Shown here: positions 55,838-64,000 of the stretch, one piece after another
Position numbering within the stretch: position 1 is the first letter of the stretch
How the letters are laid out: each line of letters starts with the position of its first letter
Assembly: GCA_029378245.1 (NCBI GenBank)
Contig: JARKIF010000005.1
Span: forward strand, 2,108,001 to 2,172,000
Reading direction: 5' to 3'
From: Roridomyces roridus
Lineage: Eukaryota; Basidiomycota; Agaricomycetes; Agaricales; Mycenaceae
Length of the DNA stretch: 64,000 nucleotides
Translations under genes and position numbers: made by a program
The notes under the pieces: generated by a model
Told to the model about the DNA's origin: nothing
The model's database searches: none
What the model saw: only the letters and a program-made list of their open reading frames with translations

Positions 55838-56177
55838 AATTTATCAATATAACTTACTAGAAAACTTTACAGGTGACAACGAACCCGGCTTGGTGCAGGA
55901 TGCCGTGGCGGGAGAGAGTAGAAGTTCCGCCCCCGGCCAAGCTCTCGAGGAACGTCACGGCAATGGAGGGGGAATGGCTGAAGGCCGCTCGGAGGTAACC
56001 CGGGACGGCGATGCCATGCAGGCAGGGCCATCCCGGCAAGCCAATGAGGGGCGACCCAACGCAACTCCGGGTGCAGCGCGCACACCGTGGGGCACCGCAC
56101 ATGGTGCTAGCGCACAGAACGATGCGCGGGATGTCGAACAACGACACCCAACCCCGACAAGGGGAGACGCTACAGGC
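55838..56177 (+). other. Gly/Ala/Arg-rich open frame, unassigned
   Basis: The plus frame SRSSAPGQALEERHGNGGG and following is open to 56192 but is low-complexity and has no domain. Confidence 0.25.
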
Positions 56178-57963
56178 GCATCAGCAACTTGACACCTTGG
56201 GCTTTTTCTTCTTTTGTGTCTTTTTTGAGCCCAAAAAAGTGTCAAAAGTGGAAAAGAGGAAAAAGTGTCCGGCACTTTTTTAAGCTAGGTCCCTTTGCTT
56301 AAAAAAGTGCTTTTCACCCTCAGAAAAAGCAGCCTGGTCACCCCCAAAAGTGCTTCCAAAAGCTGCCCCAAAACACTCATAATCCACACCAATGAGAGTA
56401 GAAACATATGTATTGCATTTGGCACTACTGAATGTACAAATCTACTTATACGGACGAGATCATGCACGTACCCTCAGCAACAACGCAACAACAACAGCGC
56501 GGAGCCCAGGATGAGTCTGTTGGGTCAAAATTAGAATTCGGATTATACGACGGCGCAATGAACACGTACTGAGGTAGTGGCTGCAGGGTGTCGACAACGG
56601 CTGGAGTTCGGGCACAGACCGACAAAGGTGAGACAATTCGGGTCGTAGGTGTGCGTGCGTAAGGACCCGAGTGGATAGGTGATACATAGCCTGTCCGGAC
56701 ATTAGGATGAGGATGTCAATAACGGAGGTCGAATGAGGTAGCTCACCGCGTCTTCCATTTCGCGCAGACAGATCTTGGGAGAGGAGAAAGCCCGGCTGAC
56801 AGAAGTCAATGACTGCGGATGATGCGGGCGAATGGATGATGACATACACCGAGTTGACAGGACGCAGCCACGGTCCGCGAGGTCGGTCACCCTACGTGGG
56901 GATGGATCATCAGTGGGTGAGAGCTACGGAAGAAGCACGCACCGTTGGCTCAAACTCTACCATCCCGACTTTCAAGTCCAGGACCGAGTCGAGTCGGTGC
57001 AGCGGATGCAGTCTACAAGGGAATGAGTCAGACTGTGACGGCTCCGACGGCCAGCAGCCAGGTATGCTCACTAGGCAACATTGTGGGCTAGTGGACCAAG
57101 TCTGGAGCAGGAGAAACCAACGAGACGACAGGACAGAGAGTCGGTGAGATGAGGGAAGGGAAGAAGGGGTTGTTGGCGTTTGTTGTTTTCTGTCCGAATT
57201 CAGTCATCAACCAACACCACGTGTTCAGCGGCCGCAAGCGCTGCAACGCCGATCACCGCGTGGCCCGGGCCTCTTTCGACTTCTCTTCCACACCATCACC
57301 ATCGCGACCCAACCTCCCCTTCTCCTTCACCGTTGACGACACTCGAGGAATGAGCTGGCGCCGACTCAAAATCCGCCTCGGACTGCCTCGGTCACTATCG
57401 CCACCCTGCGCCGCCTCGTCCTTCACTGCCTGAAGAGCACAGAACACCGCCAACCCACCGAATGGGCCTCAGCTTCCGTCCGCGGCAAACTGATGACTGT
57501 TTCAAGGTTCAGCGCGGGATTGCTGAAGACGCAAGGGCATTCTGGACTGGGTGAGTGGCTGTTTTACTGACTTTTTGACTCTGCTCACGCGTCTAGATAT
57601 CCCCTGTATATCTACTATGTACCGTATCGAGTCCTACAAACCATTCAATCCCCGACTTGTGCCTGTCTCTGAGCTCTGGGATATACTTCTTGATCAGCCT
57701 TTCTGTCTTATGCAAGTACCTAGACCCGTGCCCACATATATTCCGGAGTGCATCCCAGGACCTCCTTACACAACTTGAGCTGTGTCTTTTTTGACCACTT
57801 TTTAACCAGAATGACAAAAGCATACTTGAGAAGACTGAAAGGATCAAAAGCTACTGTTGACTCCATAAAAGCCGAACAAAAAGTGGTGAAAAAAGGAAAA
57901 GAGGAAAAAGGGCCAGAAAAGCTCTTGAGCCTCCCGAAAAGAGGGTGTCAAGTTGCTGATGCT
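56178..57963. mobile_element. 1.8-kb non-autonomous element with terminal inverted repeats
   Basis: The 19-bp sequence GCATCAGCAACTTGACACC at 56178-56196 is perfectly repeated in inverse at 57945-57963. Inside both ends are purine/pyrimidine-asymmetric tracts (TTTTTCTTCTTTT inward from the left, AAGAGGAAAAAG toward the right). The interior has no transposase. No direct target duplication is clear beyond AT. Confidence 0.6.
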
Positions 57964-58274
57964 GTGAGGTGAGCATTGCGTCGTTCTGGAGCCGACATAC
58001 CACGCAATCCACACAGCTGCAGTATACGATCCAAGCAGTGGTGTCGTTTATCGCAACTCTGTACAATGTACAGATGCATTTCACCGCGGCGAGCGCTCTG
58101 GTAAAAAGTCCATCCAGTGAAAGCGACGAACAGCGGCTGTTATCAAGGTGGAGACCTCGCGGGATTGAATAAATAAGTACTGAAGAATTTCATCAATTTG
58201 ACACGAGAAGAGGGTGACGACGTACAGGCCAACCGCGGATCAAGCTGCAACTCGTCGCGCCTTCTCTTGCGGCC

Positions 58275-59612
58275 ATGGCGGAATCCGTGCCGCTCAGTGG
58301 AAGATGGTCCTCGCCGGTGGACAACGCTCGCCCGACCTACGGTACTCAAGGCTCTTCTCCACCCCGGCTTCAAGATGACCTCAAAAAAGCCATGAAGGCA
58401 GAGATCGGGCAGCACACGTGGTGGTTCGACGACGACCGACGGGTCGCTCGGATGGTGTGTCATAAAACACGGAAACCCGACGCACCGATCCCTTGCAAGG
58501 ATGTACTTGATTCCTTGGAAAACTATGTCTGCGATTCCGACTCATGGTGGTTCACGAACGGTTTGGAATCCGCTGCTGCCGAAATGGAAAAGGCGTATCG
58601 CAGTCTCCCACCAGCAAAGCGGTTAAGGCCCGGTTCCAAGAAGGAGGCGGAACACTACGATGGGGTGGGAACATTTTTCAATTTGGCCATCCGAAGTGCA
58701 TCCCGAATGGTCCCAGAACTGCCAGACGACGGGCCATTTGCGAAGTTCGGTTTCGGCGTGTACGATAGACCTACAGGCGATGGGGTCAACGATGCTGCCG
58801 AGTTGAAGCCCGATCTAGCGGGTATCCGCGACCATACTCTGCACACCGAGACCCCAACGTCTGTCAGAATCAGGGAAGGGGTCGCGTTATTTTGGTTTGC
58901 GGCTCCGGATAGTTGCCAGCCTTCCATCGGCGTACCCGTTGAGGTCAAAGACACGTGGAGGGACATGGTTCACCAAGCTACCACATATGCGAGAGCAATG
59001 TTCTTTGCTTCCCCACTCCGCCGTTTTTGTCCCGTCATTATCTACAACTCCTTGCTTTGCCGATTCCATTTCCTGATTTATCATCGTGGTGGAATCTCGT
59101 CGTCGCGCCCGTTCGACGCTCACTCGCCCGACGGTCGCAAAGGGATGTTGCGGATGCTTATGTCGCTTATGACCTGCAAAAACAGGGTTGACGCCGGGTA
59201 TGCCTCCTGGAATGATAATTTCCTCCAAATTTTCCGGTTGCCAGTGGATGGGAGTACAGCGAACTACGTTAATGCCACTACCGAGCAGATCTTGCATGCG
59301 GACAATTGCTCTCGAGGGCGAGCCACACATGTCTACCGGATCTCGTATGCTGTCGGCGGATCCCCCGTGAATACGAGTCTCCCGAGCACCCCGGCAACGC
59401 CTTCCTCCCAATCCTCGAACCTACCGGAGTTGCGGCCGAGAATTAGTTTGCAGGGAGGAGTAGTGCGCTCGTCCAGATCATTGACCTCACGTCCTAATCC
59501 GTACCACCTACTGAGCTCCGACCCTACAACACGCAGATCATCGACCAGGACAACTCAAAGCTCGAGCTTTGTCGGAAATAATGAGATCTATTATCAGACT
59601 CGTGATCTCTGA
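58275..59612 (+). pseudogene. FunK1-type protein kinase, N-terminal half
   Basis: One uninterrupted 445-aa frame from MAESVPLSGRWSSPVDN. The N-terminal FunK1 region is visible: HTWWFDDDRRVARMV, ELKPDLAGIRDH, GVPVEVKDTWRDMVHQATTY, ARAMFFASPLRRFCPVIIYN and CRFHFLIYHRGGISSSRPFD. After a Ser-rich linker it ends GNNEIYYQTRDL and TGA, exactly where intact proteins run on into the kinase lobe. The Pro-Val-Glu-Val-Lys core resembles a nuclease-like fold, a resemblance only. The missing kinase half is at 44913-46310 on the opposite strand. Confidence 0.7.
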
Positions 59613-59828
59613 TGGGGTCTATAAAAGGCTATAAGAGCACGAGACCAGTTGATCAGAGCCAATAAGAGCCCCATTGATTTGATAAACAAATTGAGCCAAA
59701 TCGGCTTGACGGCACAGTGAGTCTAGACTAAAGTAAACAAACATCACAAAATACAAAAACAACGGCCCCACCAGGCAGCACACATGTTTTCCTAGCTGCA
59801 ATACATCATCCCTTGATCATCCCTGACC

Positions 59829-60359
59829 TCATACAGACCACTGGAGTTCGGGCGAGATGCGAAGAAGGAGTTGATATTGGTCAAGATGTGCCTCTCGCAG
59901 TGCAGGCTGCTGAGGGTCAAACTGCCACGGCGAGGCATCAACGTCATCCGGGAGCGAAGCCCTTCAGATAGAATCAATGGCTGCAATAGAGAGCCCGAAA
60001 CTTTGAGACACACCTGAGATCTGCGTACAACCCCACAATGTATTGGCAATACTCCGTCACACGTAGGTAACCCCGAACAAGGTTTGTGTACTCCTCCTGG
60101 CTCTGTATGTTTGAACGGAGTAGCTCCTTATACGCGGCATTCCCAGAGCGGATGAGCTCTTGTGCACTTGCGTTCTTGAGAATAGAAATTGAAGTGACCT
60201 AGAACACCCGTTTCATGTTGGCCACAATAAGCTTTTCACCAAGGATGGAAACTCACATGCACACCGGAGGAGCCGGGGTGTGAAAGCGGGTCGGTGGATT
60301 CCAGGTCAGTCGTGGAGGCAGAGGCGGGTGAGGCAGACCGTGTGGTCGAGACTCGACAT
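59829..60359 (-). CDS. Small protein of unknown function next to the BTB/integrase pair
   Basis: Minus strand: a Ser/Thr-rich start (TTRSASPASASTTDLESTDP), GVH, a GTGAGT intron, then ISILKNASAQELIRSGNAAY, LRSNIQSQEEYTNLVRGYL, VTEYCQYIVGLYADLR, an intron with acceptor CTGAAG, and ASLPDDVDASPWQFDPQQPA, HLDQYQLLLRISPELQWSV, stop 59829-59831. The last two exons join in frame. The ATG at 60359 is one base out of frame with what follows, so the start is unknown or the copy is frameshifted. It is about 135 aa and helical. No function is known to me. Confidence 0.5.
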
Positions 60360-60714
60360 GGTGGTTTGGTTTGAGTCAACAGTGTATCACGGGGACAGTC
60401 ACACATTGCCCAGCAGCTCGTGACATGTGACAGACTCTCTTTCTTTCGTCCTAGCCGGAACGGACAGCTTGCTCAATCGACTCGGCATCGGCGTTGTCTA
60501 CTATGGCAAACAACCGCCTCAAGCCTGCTGCCTCACAATGAACCGCAGGGAGGAGCAGACACTGGATGATGTGGCATCCCGCAGGTGCGTCGCTGACTTC
60601 TACGGCCCATTCTCCACCTCAAAATCTTCAGGCTGGACTATTTTCGCCCTGCTATCTCCCTACCTTGAGTCCTATGGTGTTCATTTTGTACATTTAATAA
60701 GAACACACAAGTTT

Positions 60715-60800
60715 CGGAACACACACACATTTTGTCGGCAACACACACATTTTGTTGGCAACACACACATTTTGTCGGCAACACACAGCTTTCAGGTACC
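60715..60800. repeat. Minisatellite, 20-bp unit
   Basis: CAACACACACATTTTGTCGG and close variants occur three to four times head to tail. Confidence 0.85.
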
Positions 60801-60835
60801 ACACACAACTTTTTTTTCACACTGCTCTATAAGTA

Positions 60836-61857
60836 CTAGCCTGGAATACCCATGGATTTCAGCAACTGAGTCACTGCTGCGTCTATAATTCTCTCCTCTT
60901 TCTTCAAGATACTGGGCTTATCATCCGAATCCTGCAAGCCATCACATGTACGGCGATGGCACTCGACGTTCATGGCACCATGGGGATAGGAAGGGAGGCC
61001 AGCTAGAACCAGGCAACCAGGCTCCTCATCCCGCAGGAGTGCACCAAGAACGCCATCGGTAGATTTCCACATCCCATCCCACTGCATCTGACAGTACGCA
61101 TGGTTACTGCAAGAGTTACTGTGATTAACGACCACAGGGGCAAATGCAAGATCAATACGCGTCTCCAACACCTTCTGTTGCACCTTTGCCAGGGTGAGAA
61201 AAGCAACAGAACCAATGAGATACTCCTCCGCAGGTTCAAAGTCGTTGATGGGTATGGAGAATAGGGCATCAAACGCGCCGCGGACCCAGTCACCAAAGCC
61301 GTAGGCAAAGCCAAGGCTGAGACGCATCACTGGCAGCAGGGCCTCGGGACTGTCCAGACCATTCTTGGCCCAGTCTATACCACGTTGGACAACGAAGTAA
61401 TGGCTGAGCTTCAGAATGGCGCAAAGAGATTCAGGACTGGGTTTCAGGACCATCCAGCTGTGGCGGTAAGCTCTTGTTCCATTTGCTTGAATTTGGACTC
61501 ACCCTTGGGTGAACATGAAGTCGAGAAAAACCTCAATCTCCTGGGCACGGAATTGCGGGGGAAGAGTGAGCGCTTTCTCATCGCAACTGCCGTCAAGCCC
61601 TAAATCCTTGGCTTGCTGCAGCCAACTCTTGGTATCCCCCGTCTCCATCAAAACCTGCATTCCCTCTTGAGGGAGGCTCAGCATTGTTTGAAAGAACTCG
61701 CTGGAGGCTATCATGGTGCCCCGATAGACATTGTAGAGAGTGTCAGATCCATCGCCGGCCTTGGAATGGAGTTAATTTATGCAGCTTGGAAATATGCAGG
61801 GTCCACCTTTAAAATCAATGAGCCATCAATGAAGTAGAGCTTGGGATGTCTGGCCAT
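60836..61857 (-). CDS. BTB/POZ-domain protein
   Basis: Exons 61857-61807, 61759-61503 and 61457-60836 give 309 aa in frame. The BTB core is at the N-terminus: HPKLYFIDGSLILK, then DTLYNVYRGTMIASSEFFQT and later RAQEIEVFLDFMFTQG and LCAILKLSHYFVVQRGIDW. This is the Agaricomycete BTB pattern (Phe-x-Asp-Gly-x-Leu, Tyr-x-Val-x-Arg, Ser-x-x-Phe). The C-terminal half is helical with several Cys/His (CSNHAYCQMQW, HRRTCDGL). BTB proteins dimerise or bind partners such as cullin-3. Intact, and head-to-head with the integrase-core gene, 48 bp apart, which suggests co-expression. Confidence 0.75.
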
Positions 61858-61905
61858 GGAGGAGGGAAGGGAGAGTGACCGATCAAGTCTTTATTTTCGT
61901 CTTCC
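61858..61905. promoter_or_regulatory. 48-bp divergent spacer between BTB and integrase genes
   Basis: Start codons at 61857 (minus) and 61906 (plus). The purine-rich GGAGGAGGGAAGGGAGAG sequence and a short TTTATTTTC patch are all that is present, so transcription of the pair is probably coupled. Confidence 0.5.
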
Positions 61906-63934
61906 ATGATCACCCATCTTCCGGACCACCTTCCCCCTCTGCCAGAAACGGAGCAAGGCTGGAATGCCAATATCACCACTGGGTATCAAGTCCTAGAAAA
62001 CGCGTACACCCACGCGTTGCATGCCTTGCGGAGGGAGGACAGCGACACACTGCGTTACCGAATTATATCCTCCAACATTCTCGACAATCTGCTTCCTGTC
62101 CTGGAGCAAATGGAAATCAACGTGCCAGGGGATTGGGCTTTCAGCTGCGCCAATCTCTTGGGACCTCTGGTGTACGAGCTCCAAATGTCTGCATTATCGG
62201 CCGAGGGGGTGTGCGTCTCATAATTTCCCTTTCCCTACTTGATGCTAATCCCATTCAAGAGAACGGGACAATGTAGTTTTACTGCAGCCTGTTACTGTGG
62301 AAAGCTCATCCAATAGAGGCCGCCCTCGCAAGGAGGTTAATCCAGACTACCTCAAGGAAGCCGTCGCTCCCAATCGGAATATCAAGCTTGGCAAACTTGC
62401 TTCTGCTCTTAAAATCCACCGCCACACTTTGCGCAAACGTCTCAGAGAGCTGGGAATATCTCAGCGTTTCCAAGACATTGACGACGATGCTCTTGACCTC
62501 ATCACCCGTCAATACAAGGCCAAGAAACCCACCTCCGGTCTACGATACCTTCAGGGATACTATCGGCGTCATGGGCTTCGGGTTCAGAGGGAAAGGGCCA
62601 GATTGTCGCTCAAGAGGGTTGACAGCCTTGGGCAGATTCTGCGGCGCCGCCTGGCTTTACGTCGCCGAAGATACAAGGTGCCCAGACCCAACTACCTTTG
62701 GCACTGCGACGGGCACCACAAGCTCATTTGGTGGGGTATTGTCATCCATGGGTTTGTGGACGGCTATTGTCGGACGGCGAGTAACACCCAGTTGTTATTG
62801 TGTTCTTCCTTACAATGCATCTCAGGTTACCGGCCTCAAGGCCAGTACCAACAACCGTTCAGCAACTGTTCTCGAGGTCTTCCTTGACGCCATTCAGCAA
62901 TATGGCACTCCCTCCCGAATGCGCGGTGACCGGGGCGGTGAAAATACCAAAGTCGCCATTTGGATGGTAATGCATAGGGGACCTGGCCGTGCATCTTTCA
63001 TGTGGGGCTCGTGCGTCATCTCTTTCCCATTCCATTGCAAGTCCGACATCTTTCTCAGCTCTACAAGAAATACAAGAATTGAGCGGCTCTGGGTGGAAGT
63101 CGGTACACAGTTTGCAAGACGCTGGCGTGGTTTTTTCACCAGACTCGGGCGCCTACATCGGCTTGACCGCAAGAACCCAGTCCACCTCTGGTTACTCCAT
63201 CGGCTGTTCCTTCCAGAAATAAATGAAGACTGTACGGAGTTCCAGGAGGAATGGAATCTGCACCCTATTCGCGGACCTGGCCTGACCTCTGACCAGAGCC
63301 CTGCCGTGAGCCATGCCTTATTTCCGGGTTCTCTTTTATTGATGGTCCGTCCCAGGACATACATTTCCTTGGCCAGTTGACAGAGGGAGTGTACCGTGAG
63401 GATCCACTGGACGGAATACATCCAGACGCCATCAACAGGTACTACAGCGTGGAAGGGCGGTGTCTTCGGCGCAGTAGAGACCAAACCGGTGCTGGTGTCT
63501 CCGCGGATGAAGGCCAGGAGGATAGCGACCGGGAAGAAGTGGAGGAGGTGGAGGAGCTAGAGAATCACATTGCGGCCGACCTGAATAGCAACATTCGCCA
63601 TGCTCCTGTCAAGGTTGCTCGCCACTTCTCTCCCTTCAAGAACGCCCATGTGGAGCAGCAGTTTCTGCTTCTAATGGAATCTGTCCTGGAAGAGGTTGAG
63701 CACGCGCCTGGAGGATATGGAGTTCTTTCTGAGGAGTGGGAGGAAGAGGAATACCCCGAAATAGAGGTGTTCTGCCCTGGGACAAGAGGGAAGAAGGTAA
63801 CTGCTATCCTCCCTCGGGGCATCTGGTATCCACGAGCAGTAGCTTGGGCGAGATCTTTAGATCTTCTGTTGCGCGTTTAGCATGAGTTGGGTGAAGAATC
63901 GGATGAGGGGGAAGCAGATTCAGATTCAGACTAG
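61906..63934 (+). mobile_element. DDE integrase-core protein, cellular or transposon-derived
   Basis: Six exons fit: 61906-62210, 62260-62776, 62826-63010, 63059-63305, 63356-63838 and 63881-63934, giving 596 aa. A helical N-terminus is followed by a helix-turn-helix-like region (IKLGKLASALKIHRHTLRKR), then an rve-type core: YLWHCDGHHKLIWWGIVIHG (Asp about 252), MRGDRGGENTKVAIWM (Asp about 309) and RNTRIERLWVEVGTQFARRW (Glu about 344), so D-56-D-34-E. The C-terminus has DIHFLGQLTEGVYREDPLD and an acidic tail. The same architecture recurs as uncharacterised integrase-core proteins in many Agaricomycetes. The intron after GYCRT uses a GC donor (GCGAGT). All three catalytic residues and all frames are intact, so it may be active. 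Confidence 0.75.
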
Positions 63935-64000
63935 TATATATATGTATCAATAGCGTCGAATGTATCAATAGTGTCCATGGCCAGCGATGATGCGTTCTGG

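Noticed and set aside
58275..59612. Treating the 445-aa ORF as a complete nuclease-like protein
   Set aside because: Its sequence and end point match the N-terminal half of FunK1 kinases, and the missing kinase half exists at 44.9-46.3 kb.
1..64000. tRNA, rRNA or riboswitch genes
   Set aside because: No T-loop-like GTTCGANTC context with matching stems and no rRNA-like conserved block was found by eye; a covariance-model scan would be decisive.

Overview
The window reads as nuclear DNA of a mushroom-forming basidiomycete (Agaricomycetes). Genes have many short introns (about 45-65 bp, mostly GT-AG), and several families typical of this group are present: FunK1-type kinases, F-box proteins, a Plavaka transposase tail, a hAT transposase, a gag/protease ORF with a CX2CX6HX4C knuckle, and a TET/JBP-like dioxygenase. 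Nothing looks bacterial, organellar or ribosomal-DNA-like. All gene models were built by eye from splice signals and reading frame; none was tested by alignment or RNA.

Layout. (1) 0-13.5 kb is gene-poor and repeat-rich: an ATG4 fragment with an in-frame stop, a 1.5 kb element with terminal inverted repeats, a long run of unrelated tandem arrays (6.7-11.8 kb), an F-box fragment and a broken S10 carboxypeptidase. (2) 13.5-25 kb holds one apparently intact five-exon kinase-like gene (14.6-16.4 kb), a frameshifted GATA-finger gene, an unrecognised broken gene, a 151-bp satellite and a Plavaka tail. (3) 25.2-26.5 kb holds two small, cleanly spliced, divergent genes of unknown function. (4) 26.4-30.9 kb holds a gag-protease ORF without reverse transcriptase and a hAT transposase that has lost a conserved Asp and its C-terminus. 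(5) 32.2-44.7 kb is the conserved, gene-dense core: F-box gene, O-fucosyltransferase-like gene, RPS12, KRE6/SKN1-type glucan-synthesis gene, VAC14 and an M28 peptidase, with very short divergent spacers. (6) 44.9-64 kb is an accessory, rearranged block: two halves of a FunK1 gene 12 kb apart on opposite strands, a dead UBC1 E2 gene, an apparently intact TET/JBP-like dioxygenase gene, two inverted-repeat structures, and a compact set made of a small gene, a BTB gene and a DDE integrase-core gene; the last two are head-to-head with 48 bp between start codons.

How it fits together. The core genes do ordinary work: ribosome assembly and decoding (RPS12), cell-wall beta-1,6-glucan (KRE6), vacuolar PtdIns(3,5)P2 control (VAC14), proteolysis (M28). 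The flanks are shaped by mobile DNA. A recurring feature is decayed but still intron-bearing copies of conserved genes (ATG4, S10, GATA factor, UBC1, F-box), which points to DNA-level duplication or capture rather than retrocopying. The best candidates for something undescribed are the BTB/integrase pair with its small neighbour, the divergent small-gene pair at 25.3-26.4 kb, and the TET/JBP-like gene inside the split FunK1 locus.
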